Virus record (IMG/VR): IMGVR_UViG_3300027741_000084
Coordinates: 1-54,465 of that record
Origin: a virus
DNA length: 54,465 nucleotides
Reading direction: 5' to 3' (one strand)
Shown here: positions 14,503 through 23,896 of the stretch, piece by piece
Position numbering within the stretch: the stretch's first letter is position 1
How the letters are laid out: every line of letters starts with the position of its first letter
Translations under genes and position numbers: made by a program
The notes under the pieces: generated by a model
The model's database searches: none
Told to the model about the DNA's origin: nothing
The model's input: only the letters and a program-made list of their open reading frames with translations

Positions 14503-17469
14503 ATGATATCACAAGAAGAAATAAAAAATTTCCTAGAAGGAAATGATCCAGAAAAATATATCGTTTCGGTCGAATACGATTACGTCACAGACAAAATATT
14601 CAAAATAAAAGAAGTTCCTGGTAAAGGAAAAGAAATTCAAAAGGACACCTTAATTTCATTCGCTTGGGTTGGTGATCTTCGTGGTCTAAACTTTTATTCA
14701 TCATCAAAAGGATTACAAAAAGAGGCCATGACAAAACATGGTATTATTATAGAAAAATTAAAAACCGAAAATAATGATCGTTTAAAACGAGGACTTACAT
14801 TTATGGTTAAATCTGTTAAAGGTTATAGAAACCTTATTCAGTTTTTTAGAGAAGGCGGAGTTGATCCTTGGGGTGAAAATGTTAAAGATTTGTTAATGAT
14901 ATTACCTCCAGTCGAACAATATCTAATTTCAAAAGAAAAAAGATTATTCAAAGGGTTTGAAGAATATAATGATATTCTTAGAATGGTATTTGACCTTGAG
15001 ACCACATCTTTAGAACCAAAAGATGGTAGGATCTTTATGATCGGAATTAAAACAAATAAAGGGTTTAAAAAAGTAATTGAATGCACAAATGCCGATGAAG
15101 AAAGAAGGGGATTAACAGAGTTTTTTCAAATAATTGACGACATAAAACCATCAATTATCTCGGGATATAACTCATTTAACTTTGACTGGCATTGGATATA
15201 TGAAAGATGTAAGATTTTAAATCTTGATATTAAAAAAATTGCCAAGTCTTTAAACCCAAACAAATCAATCTCACAAAAAGATTCTATGTTGAAATTGGCA
15301 AATGAGGTTGAAAAGTTTAATCAAACTCAAATGTGGGGTTATAACATTATTGATATCTTACATTCAGTTCGTAGAGCACAAGCAATTAATTCAAACATTA
15401 AAGAAGCGGGTCTTAAATATATCACAAAATATATCGAAGCAGAAGCTCCCGATCGTGTATATGTTGATCACGACAAAATTGGATCAATGTATCGAGATAA
15501 AGAAGATTACTGGTTGAATATTGAAAATGGAAAATATAAAAAAGTTGGCACAGACTCCAAAGTTGATGATGTGTGTGAACGACATTCAAACATTTATATT
15601 AAAACAACGGGAGATAATATTATTGAGCGTTACTTGGACGATGACTTGGAAGAAACCCTTTTGGTTGACGAAGAATTCAATCAAGGATCATTTTTGTTGG
15701 CGTCCCTTCTTCCAACAACATATGAAAGGGTTTCAACAATGGGAACGGCAACATTATGGAAAATGTTAATGTTGGCTTGGTCTTATAAACATAATCTTGC
15801 AATACCAGCCAAAAACGATAAGGGGAACTTCGTGGGAGGACTTTCTCGTTTGATTAGAACAGGATACTCAAAGAATGTATTAAAACTCGACTACTCGTCT
15901 CTATACCCCTCCATTCAGTTGGTTCACGATGTGTTTCCTGATTGTGATGTGACAGGTGCAATGAAAGGTCTTTTAACTTATTTTAGAAATAGTCGTATCA
16001 AATACAAACAACTCGCCGAAGAATATGCCTCTATTGATAAAAAGAAATCAACATCTTATGACCGTAAACAATTACCGATTAAGATCTTCATTAACTCGAT
16101 GTTCGGTGCCCTTTCAGCCCCACAGGTATTTCATTGGGGTGATATGGATAAGGGTGAAATGATTACTTGCACAGGTCGTCAGTATCTTCGAATGATGATT
16201 AACTTTTTTATGGATCGTGGATATACACCTCTTGTGATGGACACGGATGGTATTAACTTTTCGGTTCCTGAAGGTGTGGAAGAAAGACGTTATGTTGGTA
16301 AAGGTCTGAATTGGAAAGTTGTTGATGGTAAAGAATATATTGGTGAAGAGGCTGATGTAATGGAGTTTAACGATCTTGCGATGAGAGGTGAGATGGCTCT
16401 TGATACTGACGGACAATGGCCTGCGTGTATTAACTTGGCTCGTAAGAATTACGCTTTGATTACGGCAAAAGGTAAAATCAAACTTACAGGTAACTCAATC
16501 AAATCTAAAAAAATGCCAATCTATATTGAGAAGTTTTTGGATAAAGGAATTAAATTACTTCTTGATGGTAAAGGACAAGAGTTTGTCGAGTGGTATTATG
16601 AATACGTCCAACAGATATTTGACCTTCAAATTCCTTTGATGGATATTGCAAACAAAGCAAAAGTAAAACAAACCATCGATGATTATATAATTCGTAGTAA
16701 GCAAACAACAAAGGCGGGAAGTTTAATGTCTAGACAAGCACACATGGAATTGGCAATCAAAGAGGGGTTAAATGTAAATCTTGGTGATGTAATATTTTAT
16801 GTTAATAATGGATCGAAAGCATCACACGGAGACGTTCAAAAAGTTAATAAACCAAAGAAAGGTTGGTCACAAGAACAAATTGATTTGTTTTTTTCGGATA
16901 GTTTAAAAAGTAATTTAGATTACAAACAGAAAGAAAAATTTTTACTTAACAATGGTTGGGAAAAATCTTGGTCGGAAGATAACTGGGTACGTAGTGATGC
17001 TAAAAACAAGGAGGCAAATACCGGAATACCAACAGATTTCGCCTATCGACTTAGTAGTACCGATTCAGTTATCCAACTAAATTGTTACCGAATTGAGCCA
17101 TCTGATTTAGAAAATAACCCGACAATGAAAGGTCAATATAATATTCAAAGAGCAATTGCGACTTTTAATAAACGTGTAGAACCATTACTTGTTGTGTTTA
17201 AACAAGAAGTAAGAAATGGATTGTTGGTTAAGAATCCAGAAGACCGACCATTCTTCACAAAAGATCAATGTGAATTAATTAACGGACAACCATTTGATGA
17301 AGGCGACCAAGACAAATTAGAAGACGTTATGGAAATTTCAGATGAGGAAATGTTATTTTGGAATCGTGTTGGTGAGACACCATATCACATGTATAAAAAT
17401 GCTGATGATGTCATGTGGAAATATGTACCAAAAGAAGATTTAATCAAGTTTGAGACCATCGGAGGATAG
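14503..17469 (+). CDS. 43: Family B DNA polymerase with 3'-5' proofreading (T4 gp43-like)
   Basis: 988 residues. Exonuclease motif I is VFDLETTSLEP (Asp164, Glu166), and motif II is SGYNSFNFDW (Asp228). Polymerase motif A is LDYSSLYPSIQL (Asp463), motif B is KIFINSMFGAL (Lys527, Asn531), and motif C is VMDTDGINF (Asp580, Asp582). Together these define a replicative family B enzyme with proofreading, somewhat longer than T4 gp43. It would be the replicase at the phage fork with the gp32-like, gp41-like and RNase H-like proteins encoded at 46504-51381. Upstream lie a TATTTAT (14440) and a small hairpin (14460-14477). Its last 30 nt overlap convergently with the minus-strand gene ending at 17440. 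Confidence 0.96.
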   Translation: MISQEEIKNFLEGNDPEKYIVSVEYDYVTDKIFKIKEVPGKGKEIQKDTLISFAWVGDLRGLNFYSSSKGLQKEAMTKHGIIIEKLKTENNDRLKRGLTFMVKSVKGYRNLIQFFREGGVDPWGENVKDLLMILPPVEQYLISKEKRLFKGFEEYNDILRMVFDLETTSLEPKDGRIFMIGIKTNKGFKKVIECTNADEERRGLTEFFQIIDDIKPSIISGYNSFNFDWHWIYERCKILNLDIKKIAKSLNPNKSISQKDSMLKLANEVEKFNQTQMWGYNIIDILHSVRRAQAINSNIKEAGLKYITKYIEAEAPDRVYVDHDKIGSMYRDKEDYWLNIENGKYKKVGTDSKVDDVCERHSNIYIKTTGDNIIERYLDDDLEETLLVDEEFNQGSFLLASLLPTTYERVSTMGTATLWKMLMLAWSYKHNLAIPAKNDKGNFVGGLSRLIRTGYSKNVLKLDYSSLYPSIQLVHDVFPDCDVTGAMKGLLTYFRNSRIKYKQLAEEYASIDKKKSTSYDRKQLPIKIFINSMFGALSAPQVFHWGDMDKGEMITCTGRQYLRMMINFFMDRGYTPLVMDTDGINFSVPEGVEERRYVGKGLNWKVVDGKEYIGEEADVMEFNDLAMRGEMALDTDGQWPACINLARKNYALITAKGKIKLTGNSIKSKKMPIYIEKFLDKGIKLLLDGKGQEFVEWYYEYVQQIFDLQIPLMDIANKAKVKQTIDDYIIRSKQTTKAGSLMSRQAHMELAIKEGLNVNLGDVIFYVNNGSKASHGDVQKVNKPKKGWSQEQIDLFFSDSLKSNLDYKQKEKFLLNNGWEKSWSEDNWVRSDAKNKEANTGIPTDFAYRLSSTDSVIQLNCYRIEPSDLENNPTMKGQYNIQRAIATFNKRVEPLLVVFKQEVRNGLLVKNPEDRPFFTKDQCELINGQPFDEGDQDKLEDVMEISDEEMLFWNRVGETPYHMYKNADDVMWKYVPKEDLIKFETIGG

Positions 17470-17787
17470 TATATACCATACTCCCTGAACATTTTGTAAC
17501 TCTATACAAGCACCTTTACTAATTTCTAATTCGTCCCAATCTTCATCAATTCTGTTGAGATCAGGAATAATAGTACAATTTGTTAATGATTTAATAGTGA
17601 TTTTATCTGTTGTTGTTGAATTAAGTTTTAATTTACAGTGTGAGACATCTTTAACAATAATTAAAATTTCACCATTTGTGGAATATGTAGGCTCACTTAA
17701 AATTATGGTTTCGAAGGTGTTTAAATTAACTGATCGACCTCCCCTAAATACTGTTTTTCTTGTTGGTGATTCTCTATGTATTGGCAT
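17440..17787 (-). CDS. Small beta-rich virion-like protein
   Basis: 115 residues, family not recognised. The start (MPIHRESPTRKTVFRGGRSV) is basic. The remainder is short strands with regularly spaced hydrophobics (IKSLTNCTIIPDLN, IELQNVQGVWYILSSD), as in small capsid or fibre accessory domains. It begins 5 nt downstream of the stop of the neck-like gene at 17793, so the pair is probably one operon. Its 3' end overlaps the polymerase 3' end on the other strand by 30 nt. Function is unknown. Confidence 0.55.
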   Translation of the reverse strand: MPIHRESPTRKTVFRGGRSVNLNTFETIILSEPTYSTNGEILIIVKDVSHCKLKLNSTTTDKITIKSLTNCTIIPDLNRIDEDWDELEISKGACIELQNVQGVWYILSSDGLKLD

Positions 17788-17792
17788 AAAAA

Positions 17793-18920
17793 TTAAATTA
17801 CATATATTTGACGAGGCATTGCTCTAAACTTTAATTGTTTGTTAAGGTTTTCTGCCAACAATGCTTCTCTCTCCATTATTTTTTCAGGACGTAATCTTGT
17901 GAGTCTACCATCTGCCCCAATAAGTTCATCAATTAATTTAGTTTTTTCGTCTTTAGCCTCGGTTGATAAAGACGCATAATCCATTTGTAAATCACCATCA
18001 GGTGCTTTTAAATTTCCACTGAATTTACCTCTAACTCTTGCCAACGTTTCTTTACAATATGCTGTAAACCATCTTCTAACCCAAATTTGTGCCGGATTGT
18101 TTAACTTTTCCCAAGACATTTTATTAAATGGAACATCTGAAGGTAATAAAATGATATCAGGATTATCCGCCAAACATTTATCTCTGTCACCTTGTGAAGT
18201 GTCATAATACCAATACCAAACTTGACCCTTTGATAATTCTGCGTTACCAAAGTCAAATTTACCTCCAGGTGTATTTAAAAGGTGTAATGCTTTTTTACCT
18301 TCAGGAAGTGCGGTTATATAATATGTTAAATCACCAGCATATATTCTTCTTTGTATGTTAACCTCTTGCATTCTTAGTAACGTATCAAAAGCCGGTGTTA
18401 AATAATAACTTCCTGCCATATTACCAATTTGTGCAAGTCCACCACCACCACCAAGGCCAGTTCCAATACCAACACCAGCAAAACCTCCTAAACCAAACAT
18501 AAGATTGTTAAGTGTTGATGGGGTAAACCATAATACTTCATTTATTTCACGACCTGCAGGTATTTCATAGATTTGTTGGTTAGGAACTAATTGTATATAA
18601 TCTTTTTTAATTTCCCAATCACCACCAGCTTGTAGACCAACAATTTTAGAATATGCGTAAGTATAACGAGTTTCAAAATCTAAACTTTTAGTAATGAAGG
18701 CTCTTGATAAAGATTGTGTGTCTAAATTTAAATTATATAGTGATGTCCATTGAGATTCGGTTAACCAATCCTGTACGTATTGTGAATAATCATCAATAGA
18801 ATACTCTAAAAGAGTGTCCATCATTTCATCCTCTAATTCTACTGATCTTAAAGGTGCTCCAAGTAAATGTCTAACTTTTTGATAGAATTTACTTCTTTCT
18901 GGTTCGTTGATAATTGCCAT
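17793..18920 (-). CDS. Putative neck/head-completion protein (T4 gp13-like)
   Basis: 375 residues. An N-terminal helical region (KFYQKVRHLLGAPLRSVELE, then EYSIDDYSQYVQDWL) is the usual layout of T4-like neck proteins, where an "xLxDE...LDxAL..Y" helix contacts the portal. A Gly-rich loop (~142-166) interrupts the middle. The C-terminus (RPEKIMEREALLAENLN) is helical. The start is 13 nt downstream of a correctly oriented TATTTAT (18934-18940). The assignment to gp13 is tentative and rests on overall pattern, on the abundance of related proteins in T4-like phages, and on the neck/sheath genes nearby. A different connector protein is possible. Confidence 0.5.
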   Translation of the reverse strand: MAIINEPERSKFYQKVRHLLGAPLRSVELEDEMMDTLLEYSIDDYSQYVQDWLTESQWTSLYNLNLDTQSLSRAFITKSLDFETRYTYAYSKIVGLQAGGDWEIKKDYIQLVPNQQIYEIPAGREINEVLWFTPSTLNNLMFGLGGFAGVGIGTGLGGGGGLAQIGNMAGSYYLTPAFDTLLRMQEVNIQRRIYAGDLTYYITALPEGKKALHLLNTPGGKFDFGNAELSKGQVWYWYYDTSQGDRDKCLADNPDIILLPSDVPFNKMSWEKLNNPAQIWVRRWFTAYCKETLARVRGKFSGNLKAPDGDLQMDYASLSTEAKDEKTKLIDELIGADGRLTRLRPEKIMEREALLAENLNKQLKFRAMPRQIYVI

Positions 18921-18933
18921 AATAGTTTTTTAT

Positions 18934-18940
18934 ATAAATA
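18934..18940 (-). promoter_or_regulatory. TATTTAT element (minus strand) before the neck-like gene
   Basis: It reads TATTTAT on the minus strand and ends 13 nt before the start at 18920, so orientation follows the gene. Confidence 0.5.
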
Positions 18941-18948
18941 TCTTTTAA

Positions 18949-21093
18949 TTAGATAAATATTTTACCCAACTCATTTTTATAAAAACTTATCATTTCAAAA
19001 ATTTCAGAATTTTCACCTTCTAACTCTTTTACCTTATCTGTGAAATATTGAATTCTTTCTTTATAAAATTCAATTTGTTTGTTAACATCTTTTGAAATTG
19101 ATTGTTTTACCGGTGTTTTTGGAGTTTCTTTTTGTGTTGGAACTTTAAAATTACTTTGTAATGGCATTTCATAATAATAGATAAAATATGGGGGTTGTTT
19201 TTTTGGATTACTTACCGTTAACATTTTATTGTGGTCATTTCTAAACATAATGTATTTTTGTTCTGATCTATCAACATACAACATTACATCAACATTTTCA
19301 CCTTTATATTTATTTTGACTATTCCACGAAGCCACTTTAAAATAATATCCCCTATCTCCACCATCAAAAAATTTAATATCGTTATTTTGATTTAGAAATG
19401 GTTTAACTTGAAAATAAATTGTTTCTTTTCCTTTTATTTTCAAAACTATGTCTTGTCCTTTTTTTCGATCGTTGATGTCTCCTGAACAATGTTCATACAG
19501 TTCATAAGTTATTCCTTCTTCGTCAGGATTTAAGTTATATATTTGACGAATAATATTTTTAGCATAACTTTCATTTTCCTTACCAATCTCGATTGTTCCT
19601 ATATTTGGTTCTGATAATCTATCTAAATACATTCCTTCGTTTGAAAACAAATCAAATGCTCGATCTTTAATCCATGTTTTAAAGTCGGACAAACCTTCAG
19701 TTTCTTCTAACCAAATATTATATATTTCTTTTTTAACTTTACTGTTTGTATCAAAACGATTAATTATAGACCACTGACTTGTTCCACCAAATTTTTTCTC
19801 AGCGTATTCACCTCCTAAAACTCCAACTTCTGTGTTACATTTTTTGGTTTCAATTTTACCTAAACAACCGTTTTTATATTGCTTCCCATAACAACCAACA
19901 TATTGGGAATGAATTAATTCTCTTAACTTTTTTGGTGTATATGGGAACGCAAAAGTTGTGCTAATTTCATTTATATTTTCTTTTTTATCAACACTTTCTT
20001 TAATATTTTTCTTTTTTGTATGAAGGTTATATAGTTCTTCAACAAACTCCCAGTTTACCACATTCCAAAAATTGTTAATATATTCGTCTCTTTTGTTTTG
20101 GTATTTTAAATAATAAGCATGTTCCCAAACATCTAATCCTAAAATTGGAAAACCACCTTTTTTAACAATGTTCATCAAAGGGTTATCTTGATTTGGTGTT
20201 GACATTATTTTTAATTTCCCATCTTTCGCAATATACAACCAAGCCCAACCTGATCCAAAACGATCTTTAGCCGCTTCGTTAAATTCGTCCTTCATTTTTT
20301 TAATATTCCCAAAATCTTCTTTGATTTTTTTTAGAATTTCCCCTTTTGGTATTTGTTTTTTTGGTGATAACATTTTCCAAAATAGAGCATGATTAAAAGA
20401 ACCTCCAGCATTATTTCTGACCTTGTTATCAAATTTTGATATTGAACGAACAATTTCTTCTAAGTCCATATCTCCATCAATATTTTTTAATGATTTATTA
20501 AGTTTGTCAACATACCCTTTGTAGTGTTTGTTGTAGTGGACATTCATTGTTTTTGAATCGATAAATCTTGACAAGGAAGAATAAGAATATGGTAATTTTT
20601 CAATACCAATTTTTTTCATTTCAATCAACAAATTTTCTTCAATGGTTTTTTTCTCATTAATTATTATCTGTTCATTAACTAAATTTATTTTACCCTGTAT
20701 TCCTTTTTGTTCATACATCAATTCTTCCATTTCAGGATTTTCTTTTTCAAACATTTTAATAAGTCTTCCCGCAAACGCATTTGCTTCGTCTTCGTTTTGA
20801 CCCCCAATGTCAGGACCTTTTTTTCTTTTTAACACATCCATTTGGTATTCGTGAACCCATTCGTGAGCTAATGTTCTCATAATGTCTCGATTCATTCGAT
20901 CACCAACCAATACTTTTATTATATTATCTGACATTCTACTACCTGTTGACATTTCACCTTTTTGTTGATCTAAAAAAAATATTTTTACATCGTTTTTTAA
21001 AGGAAATTCTTTTTGCAGAAGTTTTGTAAACTTATTAACAAAGTCTGTGTATTTTTTAAAATCTTTATTTTCATAATTAAATGATACTTTCAT
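18949..21093 (-). CDS. Multidomain protein: zincin protease-like, Mn-type superoxide dismutase, PD-(D/E)XK-like
   Basis: 714 residues in one frame. (1) Residues ~1-125: TLAHEWVHEYQ gives His77-Glu78-x-x-His81, with Glu103 in DEANAFAGRL as a likely third ligand, which is zincin/M78-like. (2) Residues ~166-357: a complete Fe/Mn superoxide dismutase. It has MNVHYNKHY (His186), NNAGGSFNHALFW (His235), RFGSGWAWL, TPNQDNP (Gln302) and GLDVWEHAYYLKYQNKR (Asp321, His325). All four metal ligands are present, and Gly-Gly plus Gln302 favours the Mn/cambialistic type. (3) Residues ~375-714: GQDIVLKI (Asp548) then YFQVKP (Gln562, Lys564), like a PD-(D/E)XK nuclease core, and a helical tail. The start follows the upstream stop directly, so it is operonic with the gene at 21095-21520. 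Packaging in the virion is inference. Confidence 0.85.
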   Translation of the reverse strand: MKVSFNYENKDFKKYTDFVNKFTKLLQKEFPLKNDVKIFFLDQQKGEMSTGSRMSDNIIKVLVGDRMNRDIMRTLAHEWVHEYQMDVLKRKKGPDIGGQNEDEANAFAGRLIKMFEKENPEMEELMYEQKGIQGKINLVNEQIIINEKKTIEENLLIEMKKIGIEKLPYSYSSLSRFIDSKTMNVHYNKHYKGYVDKLNKSLKNIDGDMDLEEIVRSISKFDNKVRNNAGGSFNHALFWKMLSPKKQIPKGEILKKIKEDFGNIKKMKDEFNEAAKDRFGSGWAWLYIAKDGKLKIMSTPNQDNPLMNIVKKGGFPILGLDVWEHAYYLKYQNKRDEYINNFWNVVNWEFVEELYNLHTKKKNIKESVDKKENINEISTTFAFPYTPKKLRELIHSQYVGCYGKQYKNGCLGKIETKKCNTEVGVLGGEYAEKKFGGTSQWSIINRFDTNSKVKKEIYNIWLEETEGLSDFKTWIKDRAFDLFSNEGMYLDRLSEPNIGTIEIGKENESYAKNIIRQIYNLNPDEEGITYELYEHCSGDINDRKKGQDIVLKIKGKETIYFQVKPFLNQNNDIKFFDGGDRGYYFKVASWNSQNKYKGENVDVMLYVDRSEQKYIMFRNDHNKMLTVSNPKKQPPYFIYYYEMPLQSNFKVPTQKETPKTPVKQSISKDVNKQIEFYKERIQYFTDKVKELEGENSEIFEMISFYKNELGKIFI

Positions 21094-21094
21094 G

Positions 21095-21520
21095 TTATCT
21101 TGGAGTGAAGAAAATTGGATATGACTCCATTACTTTTATACCTAATTGAGTGGTATATGTAACTTTAGCTTTATAATAACCCTCAACTGTTGCTGTGTAA
21201 CTACTGTAAATTGCTTCAGAAATAACTTCAGATTCCAAATACCATTCCCAAACTGTAGACGTAACCATAATTGGAAATTGGGTTGGAGTCATTGCATAAA
21301 AAGTGTCATGGTCTAAATTCACATATAATGAATTTCCAAAAACCAAACTTAATACTGTTGATTTTAAATCATCTATTTGTCCTTGTAGATTTATATCTAC
21401 TTGATCGTTTTGAGAATCTTCTGAAGAAATTTTAGCTTCTAAAGATACGTCTATTAAATCCAGTGATTGTATTTCTTCTGGTAATCCATCAATTTGACTT
21501 TGATCTAATTTTGTTGGCAT
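21095..21520 (-). CDS. Virion-like protein with N-terminal coiled coil
   Basis: 141 residues. Residues ~1-55 are polar with heptad-like hydrophobics (KLDQSQIDGLPEEIQSL, then VDINLQGQIDDLKSTVLSL), suggesting a trimeric coiled coil. Residues ~60-141 are an Ig-like beta domain (YTATVEGYYKAKVTYTTQLG, ending SYPIFFTPR). The gene lies 13 nt downstream of a TATTTAT (21534-21540) and directly in front of the protease-SOD gene. Short fibre or whisker-like proteins have this layout. No named family was recognised. Confidence 0.55.
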   Translation of the reverse strand: MPTKLDQSQIDGLPEEIQSLDLIDVSLEAKISSEDSQNDQVDINLQGQIDDLKSTVLSLVFGNSLYVNLDHDTFYAMTPTQFPIMVTSTVWEWYLESEVISEAIYSSYTATVEGYYKAKVTYTTQLGIKVMESYPIFFTPR

Positions 21521-21533
21521 AATTTATTTTTAA

Positions 21534-21540
21534 ATAAATA
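21534..21540 (-). promoter_or_regulatory. TATTTAT element (minus strand) before the 21520 gene
   Basis: It reads GATATTTAT on the minus strand, ends 13 nt before the start at 21520, and would also drive the protease-SOD gene. Confidence 0.5.
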
Positions 21541-23307
21541 TCACCTTCTATTGATTAGTTTTAATATTTCTTCAGCAATATCACCACCACTTTCTTGAAT
21601 TTCATCACCCATCACGGTTCTGATTATTTGTTTTTTCTTATTTAGAATGTCGTAAATTGCTCCCTCGATTGTATTTTCAAACAAAGGATAATAAACAAGG
21701 ACATTTGATTTTTGACCATAACGATATGCTCTATCCTCGGCTTGTGCGTGTTCTGCAGGAACAAAAGATAGGTCGTTCATAATAACTGCTTCTGCGGATG
21801 TCAATGTTAAACCAACACCTGCCGCCTTCAAATTTCCAACAAAAACTTTAATTTTTTCATCATTTTGAAAAGAGTCAACTGCTTGCTGTCTAAATGAATT
21901 AGAACAACTACCATCAAGATAAACCGCATGTTTTCCAAAGTGATGATATATTGTTTGGAGTGTATCCGTAAAGTTTGTGAATATAATAACTTTTTTTCCT
22001 TGATCTATAATGTTTTCAGCAAACTCTATTGTTTGTCTTGTTTTTTCATTTGCAATTACTTTTCTAACTTTCATCAACTTTGAAAACTGAACCGTAAGTG
22101 ATGAAGACTCATCGGGGTTTTTATCATACCAATCATAATAATCACCCATAAGTTCCTCATATTCTTTTGATTTTAATCTCAAATAAACGGGAGTAATAAT
22201 TTTATCAGGTAAATCTAAAACGTCTTCTTTTAATCTTCTAAGAATTTGTTTTGATGTTCGGTCTCTTAATTCCTCCAAGTTTGACGCTCCCGACACATTC
22301 CAAACTTTTCTTTTTCCTGCCGTAAATTGAAATCCCTGACAATAACGAATCGCATATGCTTTCCAATTTTGAGCAACAGGACTTTCAATAATATTTAATA
22401 AGTTATAATAGTTCATAGGACGAGATGTCATTGGTGTTCCCGTTAATAACCAAACTTTATCTATGTTTTTAACAAAACTATTTATGATTTTAGTTCTTTG
22501 AGCCTGTGCGTTAGAAATCATATGTGCTTCGTCCAATATTACCAAATCAAAATTGCTTTGAATTAATAAAGACTCTTCTTTCTTTTTGGGATCTGAGTCG
22601 TGGAAATTTTTTAAAATATCATAATTAACAATAACAAAATCAGATTCTGTTGAAAATTTCTTGCCTTCCGCAATAAAAATGGATCTATTAGAATAATTTT
22701 CAATTTCACGTTGCCAATTAATCTTTAATGATGCTGGACAAATAATTAAGATTTTTTTAGATCCCGTTTCTAAAGCCGCAATGATAGTAGAAGTTGTCTT
22801 GCCTAAGCCCATGTCGTCCGCCAATATAAATCTTTTTGACCCTGTTAGTTTTTCAATTGCAATTTTCTGATGTTCAAGCGGAGGACGATGTGAATACTTC
22901 GAATAATCAATAGTGACTGATTGAACATTGTGTGTTTTTATTAATGATGATTTTGGAATCCAAAATTCAGATAGTTTATCGTTTTCAAAAAACTTAGCCC
23001 AAACATGATATGATTTTTCTTTTTCTACCAATAATTTTTCAATATAAATTTGATCAGGTGTTTTTAACAAACATTTTTCTTCTGAAAACTTTTTAGCAAA
23101 ATAAGTGTCCAACTCAACCCATTTTCGAGCAACTTTTGGTACTGAATCAAAATAATTTATAATATAATCTGCTTGAGTTCTTGTAGGATAAAATTTTGAA
23201 GAGGATTCTTTCTTATTTTTTAGGTATAAGATATAGTTATTCGAACCACTATATGTGTCTAGTAGTTCAAGGGCCTTATGTTCAACAAGAGACTTTTTGT
23301 TTTCCAA
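21541..23307 (-). CDS. SNF2-family DNA helicase/translocase
   Basis: The frame is open up to a TTG at 23352, and an in-frame TTG at 23307 (LENKKSLVEHKALELL) is preferred here; there is no ATG near the start, so the true start is uncertain. The helicase motifs are ILADDMGLGKTTST (Walker A), VILDEAHMISN (DEAH), WLLTGTPMTSR (motif III), and motifs V/VI GVGLTLTSAEAVI and QAEDRAYRYGQKS. These are diagnostic of SNF2-type double-stranded DNA translocases such as SMARCAL1-like proteins. It may do the recombination and fork-remodelling work of T4 UvsW. Its 3' end touches the promoter motif of the next minus-strand gene. Confidence 0.88.
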   Translation of the reverse strand: MENKKSLVEHKALELLDTYSGSNNYILYLKNKKESSSKFYPTRTQADYIINYFDSVPKVARKWVELDTYFAKKFSEEKCLLKTPDQIYIEKLLVEKEKSYHVWAKFFENDKLSEFWIPKSSLIKTHNVQSVTIDYSKYSHRPPLEHQKIAIEKLTGSKRFILADDMGLGKTTSTIIAALETGSKKILIICPASLKINWQREIENYSNRSIFIAEGKKFSTESDFVIVNYDILKNFHDSDPKKKEESLLIQSNFDLVILDEAHMISNAQAQRTKIINSFVKNIDKVWLLTGTPMTSRPMNYYNLLNIIESPVAQNWKAYAIRYCQGFQFTAGKRKVWNVSGASNLEELRDRTSKQILRRLKEDVLDLPDKIITPVYLRLKSKEYEELMGDYYDWYDKNPDESSSLTVQFSKLMKVRKVIANEKTRQTIEFAENIIDQGKKVIIFTNFTDTLQTIYHHFGKHAVYLDGSCSNSFRQQAVDSFQNDEKIKVFVGNLKAAGVGLTLTSAEAVIMNDLSFVPAEHAQAEDRAYRYGQKSNVLVYYPLFENTIEGAIYDILNKKKQIIRTVMGDEIQESGGDIAEEILKLINRR

Positions 23308-23342
23308 ACTTAATCTTTTATAAAAGATAATCAATAATTGTA

Positions 23343-23349
23343 TATTTAT
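23343..23349 (+). promoter_or_regulatory. TATTTAT element before the gp14-like gene
   Basis: It ends 18 nt before ATG 23368 and supports that start over the upstream TTG. Confidence 0.45.
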
Positions 23350-23367
23350 CAAGAAAAACCATTTCGT

Positions 23368-23880
23368 ATGAAGAATAATGTGCCAATAACAAGATTAGGA
23401 AAATTTTTTGGGGATCGTGATTTTGAGTTGGAAATTGAAATGGGTCAAGAATGGTTAATTGGTGATATGAACTATACTTGTGTATTGTATAGAATTGATA
23501 GAAATAAAATTAAAACTGATGATGTTTACGGTGAAGTGGTTGAAGATGGTATTAAATTTTTACCCCCCGTTGAGTTTAATGCTTATGTAGGGATTGCTGG
23601 ACCTGAAAATAAATTACTTGGGGCAACAAAATTGGATCAAGTAGAACCAGGAAATATTACAATGTCAGTTTACTTAAAAACTTTAAATGATCTTAATATC
23701 GATATAGATTTTGGGGATTATGTAGGATACTATGATAGTGAAAACTTTGTTAGATATTATACCGTAGTAAATGATGGTCGTGTTATTTCAGATATAAAAC
23801 ATACTTACAAAGGTTTCAAACCCTTTTACCGTAGTATTATTGGGGCTCCTGTTGGACCAAATGAATTTAGGGGATTATAA
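23368..23880 (+). CDS. Putative neck protein (T4 gp14-like)
   Basis: 170 residues from the ATG at 23368; an upstream in-frame TTG at 23338 is rejected because it lies before the TATTTAT element (23343-23349). Distinctive parts are MKNNVPITRLGKFFGDRDFE, DDVYGEVVEDGIKFLPPVEF and YVGYYDSENFVRYYTVVNDG. The xYGE segment and length are reminiscent of gp14-type neck proteins, and the genomic order (this gene, then a gp15-like, then sheath and tube) agrees with T4. Homology is not certain; another connector or tail-completion protein is possible. Confidence 0.45.
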   Translation: MKNNVPITRLGKFFGDRDFELEIEMGQEWLIGDMNYTCVLYRIDRNKIKTDDVYGEVVEDGIKFLPPVEFNAYVGIAGPENKLLGATKLDQVEPGNITMSVYLKTLNDLNIDIDFGDYVGYYDSENFVRYYTVVNDGRVISDIKHTYKGFKPFYRSIIGAPVGPNEFRGL

Positions 23881-23896
23881 ATTAATAAAATTAATA

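Noticed and set aside
23338-23367. TTG start for the gp14-like gene
   Set aside because: It precedes and overlaps the TATTTAT element. The ATG at 23368 is better placed.
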